64,000 bases of DNA from Flavobacterium sp. Root186. GTDB lineage: Bacteria; Bacteroidota; Bacteroidia; Flavobacteriales; Flavobacteriaceae. Below are positions 8,512-16,675 of this stretch, piece after piece. Made by a program: the position numbers and the translations under genes. The stretch lies in contig NZ_LMHW01000011.1 in assembly GCF_001428525.1 (NCBI RefSeq), positions 310,001 through 374,000 of the forward strand, written 5' to 3'. Positions within the stretch are counted from its first letter, which is position 1, and every line of letters begins with the position of its first letter. The notes under the pieces were generated by a model. The model saw nothing but the letters and a program-made list of their open reading frames with translations, had not been told where the DNA came from and searched no databases.

Positions 8512-9054
8512 TCAGCTCGTTTTTGACATATACATGTACCAGTTCCATTCCCATGTTTTTCCCTGATCGTCAGACATAGCCTGACTCCACACCGGATTAT
8601 TTTCGTCACGGGCATCCCATCTAAATACCTGAATTACATTTTTGCCTTCATAAATATCTTTAGAGAAAAAATGTCCAATTTTATCTTCAAATGAGCCTAA
8701 AACAGGTTTGTCTAATGTTCCTGAATTGGAATCGGCCCAGTAAATGCTCCACAATTTTGTCTTCGGATTAAATAATCTAACGGTCATTCCTTCAAAAGGT
8801 TCTCCATCAAAAGTGGCAAGAAAATTATCAATATTCCCAATTCCGTTTAAAATCTTATACATTTCCTGAGTAGACGGAAACTCAATCCACTCCGTACAAT
8901 TGGCAAATCTTGTTTTTAATTTTTTGTTACGAATAACCGATTTTCCCTGAAAGAAATCGAAATCATCTTTTGAAGAAGATTTAGAAGCGAGAATTAAAAG
9001 CTCTCCATTTTCATCAAAATTGATTTCTGGAATTTCTAAGGAATTTGCGTTCAT
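8512..9054 (-). CDS. Hypothetical protein, DUF1579-like
   Basis: A soluble 180-residue protein without signal peptide or membrane segment. It has the phrase DFDFFQGKSVIRNKKLKTR followed by CTEWIEFP, and many evenly spaced aromatic and beta-strand-forming residues (MTVRLFNPKTKLWSIYWAD, then IQVFRWDARDENNPVWSQAM). This is the pattern of lipocalin-like beta-barrel proteins of the DUF1579 type, whose members are of unknown function. No catalytic motif is visible. It stands alone, with a gap of about 180 bp to the Fur-family gene downstream. The fold guess is moderate; no function is proposed. Confidence 0.65.
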   Translation of the reverse strand: MNANSLEIPEINFDENGELLILASKSSSKDDFDFFQGKSVIRNKKLKTRFANCTEWIEFPSTQEMYKILNGIGNIDNFLATFDGEPFEGMTVRLFNPKTKLWSIYWADSNSGTLDKPVLGSFEDKIGHFFSKDIYEGKNVIQVFRWDARDENNPVWSQAMSDDQGKTWEWNWYMYMSKTS

Positions 9055-9140
9055 GAAAAAAATATTTATATCAATAGTTTAAGTAAAATGGTCGCGATAT
9101 TGTATTCTTTTGACTTTAAGACTTTAAACTTTCGACTTAT

Positions 9141-11363
9141 TTATGTTCTATATTCTCTGGTAACTTTATCAACACCGTCAATTTTCTTAATAGCATTGAT
9201 CATTTTTTTCAGAATCGTATTGTTTTGAACAATTACAGCAATTTGTCCGTGAAAAATTCCGGCATCAGTACTCAAAGAAATACTCTGAATATTAACACTC
9301 ATATTGTTTGAAATTACACGGGTTAATTGGTTGGTAAGTCCTAAAACGTCCATTCCGGTAATATTGATAATGGCTTTAAATTCTTCTTGTGAAGAATCGA
9401 TCCATTTGGCACTCATGATTCTGTAGGCGTAATTAGACTGCATTCCGATAGCGTTTGGACAATCTTTTTTATGCACTTTAATTCCTTCGTTTATCGTTAC
9501 AAAACCAAAAACATCATCACCCGGAATTGGGTTACAGCATTGCGAAAGTTTATAATCGAGTTTATCATGTTCTGTTCCAAAAACCAGCATGTCGTAATTA
9601 CTGCTAATGACTGGTTTATGAATATCTTCGGCAGCTGTGTTGTCTTTATTTCTTTTAATTTTATTTTTAAAGAAATTGATAAAAGTATTTCCTTTTTGTG
9701 CTGCGTAATCTTTTAACTGCTGATTTTCTATTGCGCCAATTCCAACGCGATAAAATAAATCTAAACTGGTTTTTAATTTAAAAAAGTTAACTAACTCGTT
9801 TGTAACTTGTTCGTTAAGTGTAATCTTTAAATGTTTAAGTTTTCTGGTAAGTAATTCTTTTCCTTCCTCGCCAATTTTTTTGGTGTTCTCGTTAAGAACG
9901 TTTTTAATCTTATTTTTTGCTCTAGAAGTCGTTACATATTCTAACCAGTTTACCGTAGGTTTTTGGTTTGCCGATGTAATGACTTCAACCTGATCGCCGC
10001 TTTTTAATTCGTGATTTAAAGGAACAAGACGTCCGTTTACTCGGGTTCCTCTTGTTTTAATTCCAATTTCAGAGTGAATACTAAAGGCAAAATCCAGCGA
10101 AGTTGCGCCTTTTGGTAATGATTTTATTTCTCCTTTTGGAGTAAAAATGAAAATTTCTTTTGAATATAAATTCATTTTGAAATCTTCTACAAAATCCACA
10201 GCATTTGTTTCAGGATTTTCTAAAGCTTCGCGAAGTAAATTCAGCCAGACATCTAAACCGCTTTCTTCGCTTGCTCCATTTTTGTATTTGTAGTGTGCTG
10301 CGTAACCTTTCTCTGCAATTTCATCCATACGCTCGCTTCGAACCTGAACTTCGACCCAGCGCCCTTTTGGCCCCATGACGGTAATGTGAAGTGCTTCATA
10401 ACCAGTTGATTTTGGAGATGAAATCCAGTCACGCAAACGGCTCGGGCTCGGTCTGTAATGATCAGTTACAATAGAATATATTTTCCAGGCAATGAATTTT
10501 TCATCATGCGGATCTGATTTATAAACAATTCTAAGTGCAAATTTGTCATACACTTCATCAAAACTCACGTTTTGCGCACGCATTTTACGGCGAATCGAAT
10601 AAATAGATTTCGGACGGCCTTTTATGATATAATCTATATTTTCAACATCTAAAGATTTCTTCAAAACATCCGAGATGTCTTTGATGTAAGCATCCTGTTC
10701 TTCTTTTGTTTCTCTAATTTTGCTTACAATATCTTCGTATACAGCAGGTTCTGTGTATTTTAATCCTAAATCTTCTAATTTGGTTTTGATATTGTAAAGT
10801 CCCAAACGATGGGCGAGAGGAGCATAGATATAAAGTGTTTCAGAAGCAATTTTAGTCTGTTTATATTCTGCCATCGAATCCATGGTTTGCATATTGTGAA
10901 GACGATCGGCTAATTTTATCAAAATTACACGCACGTCATCATTCAAAGTCAGAATCATTTTGCGGAAATTTTCCGCCTGCATGGAAGCATTTAAATCTTT
11001 TTGAACTAATGAAATTTTAGTTAAACCTTCAACAAGCTGTGCTACTTTTGGGTTAAATAAACGCTCAATATCTTCAACAGTTATGGGAGTATCTTCGACA
11101 ACATCGTGCAATAAAGCTGCGGCAATAGAAGTCGCTCCCAGACCAATTTCTGAGGCAACAATTTTCGCAACTGCAATAGGATGAAAGATATACGCTTCAC
11201 CAGATTTGCGTCTTTGTTCTTTATGAGCATCAACAGCAACATCAAAAGCTTTTCGAATTAATTTTTTGTCGGCAGGTGTTAAAGTCTGGTAACTAATTCG
11301 CAGTAATTCCTTGTATTCGTGCGTAATTGCTTTGTTTTCTTTTTCAATATCTATTTCTATCAT
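9141..11363 (-). CDS. Bifunctional RelA/SpoT-type (p)ppGpp synthetase/hydrolase
   Basis: Controls the stringent-response alarmone. The 740 residues show the full RSH order. The HD hydrolase domain has HDVVED at about 86-91 plus RRKSGEAYIFHP. The synthetase domain follows (YDKFALRIV, STGYEALH, VEVQVRSERMDEIAEKGYAAH), then TGS (IFIFTPKGEIKSLPKGAT) and a C-terminal ACT domain. An intact HD motif and a basic RLRD in the place of the RelA EXDD motif argue for a bifunctional SpoT/Rel enzyme rather than a synthetase-only RelA. The start is the ATG at 11363 (MIEIDIEKENK), since the longer frame adds only five residues from a non-ATG codon. The upstream gap carries repeat sequences and no recognised promoter. 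Confidence 0.95.
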   Translation of the reverse strand: MIEIDIEKENKAITHEYKELLRISYQTLTPADKKLIRKAFDVAVDAHKEQRRKSGEAYIFHPIAVAKIVASEIGLGATSIAAALLHDVVEDTPITVEDIERLFNPKVAQLVEGLTKISLVQKDLNASMQAENFRKMILTLNDDVRVILIKLADRLHNMQTMDSMAEYKQTKIASETLYIYAPLAHRLGLYNIKTKLEDLGLKYTEPAVYEDIVSKIRETKEEQDAYIKDISDVLKKSLDVENIDYIIKGRPKSIYSIRRKMRAQNVSFDEVYDKFALRIVYKSDPHDEKFIAWKIYSIVTDHYRPSPSRLRDWISSPKSTGYEALHITVMGPKGRWVEVQVRSERMDEIAEKGYAAHYKYKNGASEESGLDVWLNLLREALENPETNAVDFVEDFKMNLYSKEIFIFTPKGEIKSLPKGATSLDFAFSIHSEIGIKTRGTRVNGRLVPLNHELKSGDQVEVITSANQKPTVNWLEYVTTSRAKNKIKNVLNENTKKIGEEGKELLTRKLKHLKITLNEQVTNELVNFFKLKTSLDLFYRVGIGAIENQQLKDYAAQKGNTFINFFKNKIKRNKDNTAAEDIHKPVISSNYDMLVFGTEHDKLDYKLSQCCNPIPGDDVFGFVTINEGIKVHKKDCPNAIGMQSNYAYRIMSAKWIDSSQEEFKAIINITGMDVLGLTNQLTRVISNNMSVNIQSISLSTDAGIFHGQIAVIVQNNTILKKMINAIKKIDGVDKVTREYRT

Positions 11364-11492
11364 AACGGCATAGTTCAAGTACTAAAAATAAGAATAACTT
11401 AGAACATACGCAAGGGAATGGATTGTTGATTTTAGAGTTTAGATTTTAGATTTTTGAGGGTGAAATTTTTGGATTTTTGCTTCTGAAAAGGG

Positions 11493-11517
11493 GCTTCGAC
11501 TTCGCTCAGCCTGACAG
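11493..11517. repeat. Short GC-richer intergenic repeat
   Basis: GCTTCGACTTCGCTCAGCC followed by TGACA. It is richer in G+C than its surroundings and looks like a word that recurs in Flavobacterium intergenic DNA; that recurrence is from memory and is not seen elsewhere in this window. Confidence 0.3.
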
Positions 11518-11539
11518 CTAAAAAAAGATATTTAAAAAT

Positions 11540-11571
11540 AAATTCCAAGTTTTTAAATTCCAAATTCCAAT
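11540..11571. repeat. AAATTCCAA-type intergenic repeat
   Basis: AAATTCCAA occurs three times within 32 bp (AAATTCCAAGTT, AAATTCCAAATTCCAAT). It belongs to the same family as the copies at about 582, 43250 and 46200-46380. Confidence 0.55.
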
Positions 11572-11606
11572 AAAAAGAGCGGAGCGATTTTTTCTAAAAT
11601 CTAAAA

Positions 11607-12395
11607 TCAGAACCCTCTTTGTCTTTTCGCTTCAAAAATTAAAATGGCTGCAGCAACAGAAACATTCATGCTGTCGATTTCGCCCTGCATTGGGATAATA
11701 ATATTTTGAGTTGCAGCGTCACGCCATTGCTGCGTTAAGCCGGTAGCTTCTGTGCCTACAACTAAAGCAGTTGGAGTAGTGAAATTTTGAGTGTGATATG
11801 AAGTTGAATTCTGTAAAGTGGCAGAATAAAAATTGATCTTTTTTTCTTTCAAAAAAGCAATAATTTCTTCGGTTGTTCCGGTTGCGATTTGGTTGGTAAA
11901 CAAACAGCCAACGCTGGAACGTACAATATTTGGATTGTATAAATCGCTTTTTGGGTCTGCAATTAAAACGGCATCAAGATTTGCAGCGTCTGCAGTACGT
12001 AAAACGGCACCAACATTTCCGGGTTTTTCCAGAGATTCGGCTACTAAAATTAATGGATTATCAGATAATTTTAAATCAGATAATTTTAATGATTTGGTTT
12101 TGGCTACAGCCAAAATACCTTCGGTTGTATCGCGATAAGCTAGTTTTTGATAAACTTCTTTGTTGATTTCGATTAACTGAACTGATTGAGCAACTAATTT
12201 ATTGATTTGGTTTTCGGTAACTAAATCGGGTAGAAATAAAACGGTTTCAATTTCGTAACCGCCTTTTATGGCTAATGAAATTTCACGTTGTCCTTCAATT
12301 AAAAATGTTCCGGTCTGCTTTCTGGCTTTTGCTTTTTCCTGTAATAAGACAAGCGATTTTATAAACGGATTTTGAACTGAAGTTATTTGTTTCAT
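11607..12395 (-). CDS. SpoU/TrmH-family RNA 2'-O-methyltransferase
   Basis: A SPOUT-fold methyltransferase of 262 residues. The N-terminal substrate-binding domain (QITSVQNPFIKSLVLLQEKA, GTFLIEGQREISLA) is followed by the knotted catalytic domain. Motif 1 is ESLEKPGNVGAVLRTADA (catalytic Asn/Arg region), motif 2 is VVGTEATGL and motif 3 is IPMQGEIDSMNVSVAAAI. The target is probably 23S rRNA or tRNA ribose; it cannot be specified. The start is the ATG at 12395 (MKQITSVQNP); a TTG five codons upstream is not needed. The region just upstream holds CCTTTG-type repeat units that create a TAnnTTTG box. Confidence 0.92.
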   Translation of the reverse strand: MKQITSVQNPFIKSLVLLQEKAKARKQTGTFLIEGQREISLAIKGGYEIETVLFLPDLVTENQINKLVAQSVQLIEINKEVYQKLAYRDTTEGILAVAKTKSLKLSDLKLSDNPLILVAESLEKPGNVGAVLRTADAANLDAVLIADPKSDLYNPNIVRSSVGCLFTNQIATGTTEEIIAFLKEKKINFYSATLQNSTSYHTQNFTTPTALVVGTEATGLTQQWRDAATQNIIIPMQGEIDSMNVSVAAAILIFEAKRQRGF

Positions 12396-12403
12396 TTTTT
12401 TAA

Positions 12404-12437
12404 GGCTCAAAGTTGCAAAGGTTCAAAGGTACAGAGT
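12404..12437. repeat. CTTTG-heptamer repeat overlapping a -7 box
   Basis: CTCAAAGTTGCAAAGGTTCAAAGGTACAGAG (written in parts: CTCAAAG, TTGCAAAGG, TTCAAAGG, TACAGAG) is a degenerate tandem array of a CAAAGNT unit. On the minus strand CAAAGGTA at 12424-12431 reads TACCTTTG, matching TAnnTTTG, so the repeat may serve as the promoter of the methyltransferase gene. Confidence 0.45.
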
Positions 12438-12451
12438 TTTTTTCTTCCTGC

Positions 12452-12468
12452 AAGGTTTTTAAAACCTT
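12452..12468. repeat. AAGGTTTT palindrome
   Basis: AAGGTTTTTAAAACCTT is a near-perfect palindrome followed by CGAGGTTTA, in a gap already crowded with repeats. The type resembles palindromic words common between Flavobacterium genes. Confidence 0.35.
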
Positions 12469-12486
12469 CGAGGTTTAGCTGCAAAG

Positions 12487-12559
12487 TTTTTCCGCCACGA
12501 ATTCACGAATTTTATATAGATTTCGAAATTAAATAATTCATGAATTCGTGGCGGAAAAA
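12487..12559. repeat. Long intergenic inverted repeat (CCGCCACGAATTCACGAATT type)
   Basis: The left arm TTTTTCCGCCACGAATTCAC (continuing GAATT) and the right arm AATTCATGAATTCGTGGCGG (continuing AAAAA) pair over about 25 bp with one mismatch around a 21-nt centre. It lies just past the stop of the gene at 12571 (-), so it could act as a terminator. Related elements occur at 22044, 32573 and 38757. Confidence 0.75.
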
Positions 12560-12570
12560 AATATTGAAAA

Positions 12571-13656
12571 CTATTTCTCAAAAACTTCTCTAACCTCGCT
12601 TTCAACAGGATGATCTGTGGTGAAATTATATCCCATAATTTTTGCAAAAGTCTGGGCGAATTGTTTTTGGTAGAATTGCGATTCTGTTTTGATTTCGCCT
12701 TTTGCGGCAATTTCCGGTCCCATTGTAGCAAACCAAATTTGCGATGCACCTGCAACATCTGCTCCGTGATCTGTCCATTGCGATTTTATTTTGTCGCCGC
12801 GGCCGTGGTCAACCGTTATAAATAAAGTTGTTTTGTTTTTGTACTGTGGATCATTTTGTACAAAATCCCAGATTTCTTTAATCCATTTATCTACCTGATT
12901 TACTGCGTCTAAATACGATCTGTAATGTCCATGATGCGCCCATTCGTCGGTTTCGCCGTAAGAGATATATAGTACTTTTGGTTTTTTGGTTTTGAGTTCG
13001 TCCATTGCCTCATAATGCGTGAAAACATCAAGACATTCATCTTCGTGAAAAGGTTTAAACGAATTATTTCGCATTTCGTTTAATAGTTTTTGAGATGCAG
13101 TAGGTTTGTTTCCACCCACATTATCAAAAGCAGAAATTACAGGAAAACCTCCTCTTTCTTCATTTAAAATTCGGTCAAAAGCGTCCCATGCACCAAAAGC
13201 AGCAACTTTTCCTTTTAGTTTAGATTGTTTATTTAGGAATTCCAGAACATTTACGTTTGGATTAGGTTTGTAACCGTTAGAATTTATCTGAACGTCAACA
13301 TTTCCGGTCATGATTTCGCTATATCCAGGATAACTAAACCAATACGGATTTGAAACATCGACTTTACTTCCAAGATCACGATTTCCGTAAATTTGCCCTT
13401 TTGAAGCAATTTCTGTCCAGAAAAAAGGCATGATTTTTTGACGTGATCCTACGAAATCTGAAGCGGAATATTTTTTATAAATATAAGTACTGTCTCCCTG
13501 ATTGAATTTTTTATCATTGGCAATCGCCGGATCTAATCCTTTAAAAACTTCCTGCCATCTGAAACCGTCAGTAGTAATGATAATAATGTTTTCTGTTTTT
13601 TGTGCAGAAGAAAATAAACTGGTTAAAATGATTAGAATGAAATATATTTTTTTCAT
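12571..13656 (-). CDS. Secreted alkaline-phosphatase-superfamily protein
   Basis: A 361-residue protein with a signal peptide (MKKIYFILIILTSLFSSAQ). The domain has the alkaline phosphatase/sulfatase superfamily layout. An N-terminal metal-binding strand IIIITTDGFRWQEVF contains Asp30, and the C-terminal metal-binding motif is TLFITVDHGRGD followed by QWTDHGAD. Between them lie PYWFSYPGYSEIMTG and YISYGETDEWAHHGHY, another conserved Asp/His set. Likely a periplasmic or outer-membrane phosphodiesterase or phosphatase; the substrate is unknown and I cannot assign the nucleophile. The start is the ATG at 13656, which begins the signal peptide; ten extra upstream residues would spoil it. No partner gene is evident. 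Confidence 0.82.
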   Translation of the reverse strand: MKKIYFILIILTSLFSSAQKTENIIIITTDGFRWQEVFKGLDPAIANDKKFNQGDSTYIYKKYSASDFVGSRQKIMPFFWTEIASKGQIYGNRDLGSKVDVSNPYWFSYPGYSEIMTGNVDVQINSNGYKPNPNVNVLEFLNKQSKLKGKVAAFGAWDAFDRILNEERGGFPVISAFDNVGGNKPTASQKLLNEMRNNSFKPFHEDECLDVFTHYEAMDELKTKKPKVLYISYGETDEWAHHGHYRSYLDAVNQVDKWIKEIWDFVQNDPQYKNKTTLFITVDHGRGDKIKSQWTDHGADVAGASQIWFATMGPEIAAKGEIKTESQFYQKQFAQTFAKIMGYNFTTDHPVESEVREVFEK

Positions 13657-13761
13657 GGCTTTTGTTTTACAAAGTTGACACGACAAAGATTTAAAGTTTT
13701 TTTATCAATTCTAATTTATAACGAGCATTTAATGTTTTAATAATGTTTTGTTTAGAAAGAT

Positions 13762-14112
13762 TTAAATTCCAAAAAAGTAATTAAAATAACTTTTTTTAGG
13801 TTCTATGCTTTTTCCTTTTCCAACTTCAATATAATCTCCATTAGAATTTTTTCTCATTATTGTGATTTCATGATTACTTTTTCTTAATATATCACCAACA
13901 AATAGTTCAGGACCTTCGTAATCGTCTTTATAAAAAAAGCTATCCTTTTCGTAATAAATTTCTATTCCTCGACCTTTTTCAATTTTTTGAATTTCGCCAT
14001 TAAAATATTTGTTGTGAAAGTCTTGGCTCTTTTCATAATAATCTCGTTTTGAATTATAAACAATAAATAAGAAAATTGAAATGATTAAACCAATAAATAT
14101 GTTTTTTGCCAT
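13762..14112 (-). CDS. Small single-pass membrane protein, unknown function
   Basis: A 116-residue protein that I do not recognise. It begins with a hydrophobic segment (MAKNIFIGLIISIFLFIVY) that would anchor it in the inner membrane. This is followed by a charged beta-rich domain with GEIQKIEKGRGIEIYYEKD and ELFVGDILRKSNHEITIMRK. It is separated from the DUF58 gene start region by about 40 bp, in the same direction and downstream, so it may be an optional tail of that operon. Codon use is like the neighbours. It is judged a real gene from the start context and coding character. Confidence 0.6.
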   Translation of the reverse strand: MAKNIFIGLIISIFLFIVYNSKRDYYEKSQDFHNKYFNGEIQKIEKGRGIEIYYEKDSFFYKDDYEGPELFVGDILRKSNHEITIMRKNSNGDYIEVGKGKSIEPKKSYFNYFFGI

Positions 14113-14151
14113 TTTTACATTTTATATCCCACAAACGTCATTTCACAATTT

Positions 14152-15483
14152 CTACAAAATCCCTCTAGCCTTAATCTCCAAATACTTATTAATAGCATCC
14201 AAAGTCAAATTCTCAGGCTGCGTTAAAACCGAATGGATTCCGTATTTCTTCAATTCGTTTGCGATAAGACGTTTTTCAAACATGAACTTTTCGGCAATTA
14301 CTTTATCGTAGACTTCCTGAATCGTATCTGTTTTTTTATTGATGATAGCGTTTAATTCCGTATTCTGAAAAAAGACAACAACCAGTAAATGACTTTTTGC
14401 AATTCCTTTTAAATAGGGTAGCTGACGATGTAAACCGTCCATAGTTTCAAAATTCGTGTACAGAATAATTAAACTTCTTTGGTTGATGTTTTTCTTGATA
14501 TCAACATACAATCGGCTGTAATCGCTTTCGAAAAAGTCGGTTTTGATATTGTATAAAGTTTCGAGGATTTTTTGCATTTGCGAACCTCTTCTTTCTGCAA
14601 AAACTCTGTTTTCTACTTTTTTAGAGAAAGCAAAAATTCCTGCTTTATCTTGTTTTTTCAGAATAACATTTGCTAAAACTAAAGTCGAATTTATCGCATA
14701 ATCCAATAAACTTAATCCGTCAAAAGGCATTTGCATAACACGCCCTTTGTCAATTGCCAAATAAACAGACTGTGATTTTTCGTCCTGAAACTGATTTACC
14801 ATCAGCGCATTTTTCTTTGCTGTGGCTTTCCAGTTTAAAGTTCGAAGATCATCGCCCTGAACATATTCTTTGATTTGTTCGAATTCCATGGTATGACCAA
14901 TTCTGCGGATTTTCTTGATTCCGTATTGATACAAGTTATTCGAAAATGCCAATAAATCGTATTTTCTTAATTGAATATAAGACGGATAAGTTGGCACCAT
15001 TTGGTCTTTTGCAAAAGAAAATCTTCTTGAAATTAATCGTAACGGCGAAGAAACATAAACATTTAAATAACCAAAATGATATTCGCCACGTTCTGTTGGA
15101 CGAAGATCATATCCGATTTCTTTTTCTTCTGATGCTTTTACTTTTTTTGCAATTTTAAAATTACGAACCTGAAATTGAAACGGAATTTCATCAATTATCC
15201 TGACCAAAATTGGAAAAGTATAATGATTCCTGATTTGAATGTTTATAGGATTTAAATCTCCGTTTGAAAGCTTTTCCGGTGTAATTCTCTCAGCTTCAAT
15301 TCCTGTTTTGGCCAGATATAATATTAAAATATCCAAGCCTAAAAAAGTGATCAAAACCAAAACAACAAACCAAACCGCATTATACAAATTCGGAAAAATA
15401 AAAGCGCAGACAAATAATGCTATAATGCCCAAAAGCACATAGAAGAAGAAATTATTGAGATATAGACTTTTTATGAATTTCAT
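14152..15483 (-). CDS. DUF58 domain protein (MoxR-associated, vWA-like)
   Basis: A membrane protein of 443 residues with two N-terminal transmembrane helices (about 10-55), followed by a cytoplasmic part carrying the DUF58 signature YVQGDDLRTLNWKATAKK. After it comes VYLAIDKGRVMQM, the position of the vWA metal site; here DKGRV replaces the usual DxSxS, so metal binding may be lost. DUF58 proteins regularly accompany MoxR AAA ATPases and are thought to act as partners in assembly or maturation of other complexes. It lies directly downstream of the moxR-like gene (74 bp, with repeat sequence between) and ends the module DUF58-MoxR-DUF4350-DUF4129-SpoIIM. Confidence 0.88.
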   Translation of the reverse strand: MKFIKSLYLNNFFFYVLLGIIALFVCAFIFPNLYNAVWFVVLVLITFLGLDILILYLAKTGIEAERITPEKLSNGDLNPINIQIRNHYTFPILVRIIDEIPFQFQVRNFKIAKKVKASEEKEIGYDLRPTERGEYHFGYLNVYVSSPLRLISRRFSFAKDQMVPTYPSYIQLRKYDLLAFSNNLYQYGIKKIRRIGHTMEFEQIKEYVQGDDLRTLNWKATAKKNALMVNQFQDEKSQSVYLAIDKGRVMQMPFDGLSLLDYAINSTLVLANVILKKQDKAGIFAFSKKVENRVFAERRGSQMQKILETLYNIKTDFFESDYSRLYVDIKKNINQRSLIILYTNFETMDGLHRQLPYLKGIAKSHLLVVVFFQNTELNAIINKKTDTIQEVYDKVIAEKFMFEKRLIANELKKYGIHSVLTQPENLTLDAINKYLEIKARGIL

Positions 15484-15489
15484 TTTTTA

Positions 15490-15553
15490 GTTTACAGTTT
15501 TCAGTCGCAGTCTCAGTTTTCAGTCTCAGTTAAAAACTGTAAACGGAGACTGA
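15490..15553. repeat. CAGTCTCAGTTTTCAGTC tandem units inside an inverted repeat
   Basis: Perfect 12-bp inverted arms GTTTACAGTTTT (15490-15501) and AAAACTGTAAAC (15533-15544) enclose tandem CAGTC/CAGTCTCAGTTTT units. The right side adds GGAGACTGAA, complementary to the tandem units. It fills nearly the whole gap between the MoxR and DUF58 genes and could form a stem within their mRNA. Confidence 0.6.
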
Positions 15554-15557
15554 ATAC

Positions 15558-16571
15558 TTATCTAGGAATCTCTACGGTTTCGATAATTTGTTTGATAATT
15601 TCAGAACTTGTAATTCCTTCCATTTCACGTTCCGGAGCAACGATAACACGATGTTGTAAAACAGGAATTGCAGCTTCTTTAATATCTTCCGGAGTAACGA
15701 AATCACGTCCGCGAATGGCAGCGAAACCTTTTGAAGCGTTCAAAATAGCAATCGATGCACGAGGTGAGGCTCCTAAATATAGAAACGCATTTTCTCGTGT
15801 GTTTACTACGATTCTTGCGATATATTCCAATAGATTTTGCTCTACTCTGATTTGTTTAACTAAAGCTTGATATTGATTTATTTCTGCAGAAGAAAGAAGC
15901 GTTTGAATAGCTTCTAATTTTCCGTGATCCTGCAATAAATGCTCTCTCTGAATAATCAGGATTTCTTCGTTTAATTTTGGATAATCGATTGTAATTTTAA
16001 ACAAGAAACGGTCTAATTGCGCTTCTGGCAAACGGTAAGTTCCTTCTTGTTCAATTGGATTTTGCGTTGCAATTACCAAAAATGGAGTTTCTAATTTATA
16101 TCCAGAACCGTCAATTGTAATTTGACGTTCTTCCATAACTTCAAAAAGAGCGGCTTGAGTTTTTGCCGGAGCACGGTTGATCTCGTCAATTAAAATTAAA
16201 TTAGAGAAGATTGGGCCTTTTTTGAATTCAAATTCTGAACTTTTTAAATTGAAAATAGAAGTTCCTAAAATATCAGATGGCATTAAATCCGGCGTAAACT
16301 GAATTCGGCTAAAACCAATATTTAATGTTTTTGCAAGTAGTTTTGCTGTAATCGTTTTTGCAACTCCCGGAACACCTTCCAGTAAAACGTGTCCGTTTGA
16401 TAAAATAGCAACCAAAAGCTGGTCAACCATTTTATGCTGTCCAACGATTACGGTTTCAATTTCTTTTTTAATTGCATTTACGTGATCTAAAAGAGGTGTT
16501 AAATTTATTCTGGTTTCAAAATTCACATTTTCATTTGTGATTTCTGTTTCTGGTCTATTAATATCGTCCAT
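15558..16571 (-). CDS. MoxR-family AAA+ ATPase
   Basis: A cytoplasmic chaperone-like ATPase of 337 residues. Walker A is GVPGVAKT (about 66-73), Walker B is LILIDEINRAP, and the family signatures ALFEVMEERQIT and ATQNPIEQEGTYRLPEAQLDRF follow. The C-terminal lid contains LGASPRASIAILNASKGFAAI and sensor-type residues. MoxR ATPases work with DUF58/vWA partners to remodel or load cofactors into other proteins. Here the partners are the adjoining DUF58 gene downstream and the DUF4350/DUF4129/SpoIIM membrane proteins upstream. The substrate of this set is unknown. The start MDDINRPETEITNEN is the only good ATG. Confidence 0.95.
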   Translation of the reverse strand: MDDINRPETEITNENVNFETRINLTPLLDHVNAIKKEIETVIVGQHKMVDQLLVAILSNGHVLLEGVPGVAKTITAKLLAKTLNIGFSRIQFTPDLMPSDILGTSIFNLKSSEFEFKKGPIFSNLILIDEINRAPAKTQAALFEVMEERQITIDGSGYKLETPFLVIATQNPIEQEGTYRLPEAQLDRFLFKITIDYPKLNEEILIIQREHLLQDHGKLEAIQTLLSSAEINQYQALVKQIRVEQNLLEYIARIVVNTRENAFLYLGASPRASIAILNASKGFAAIRGRDFVTPEDIKEAAIPVLQHRVIVAPEREMEGITSSEIIKQIIETVEIPR

Positions 16572-16608
16572 GTTTGGTGTTTTTTAATTCGTTTATTTTA
16601 TTTTTTTT

Positions 16609-16670
16609 GTCACAGATTAAAGAATAAAAAGGATTTTATCAAAATGTATTAATCTTAAAATCTTGACAGA
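16609..16670. repeat. Degenerate TGTCACAGATT inverted repeat
   Basis: TGTCACAGATTAAAG near 16609 and TTAAAATCTTGACAGA near 16655-16670 form an imperfect inverted repeat in the gap between the DUF4350 and MoxR genes. The GTCACAGATTAAAG word resembles the arm of the element at 32573, so this looks like a decayed copy. Confidence 0.35.
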
Positions 16671-16675
16671 TATTT

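Noticed and set aside
12459..12758. Minus-strand frame across the repeat and the end of the phosphatase gene
   Set aside because: It overlaps the phosphatase gene in another frame and translates the intergenic repeat; no homology-like motif.
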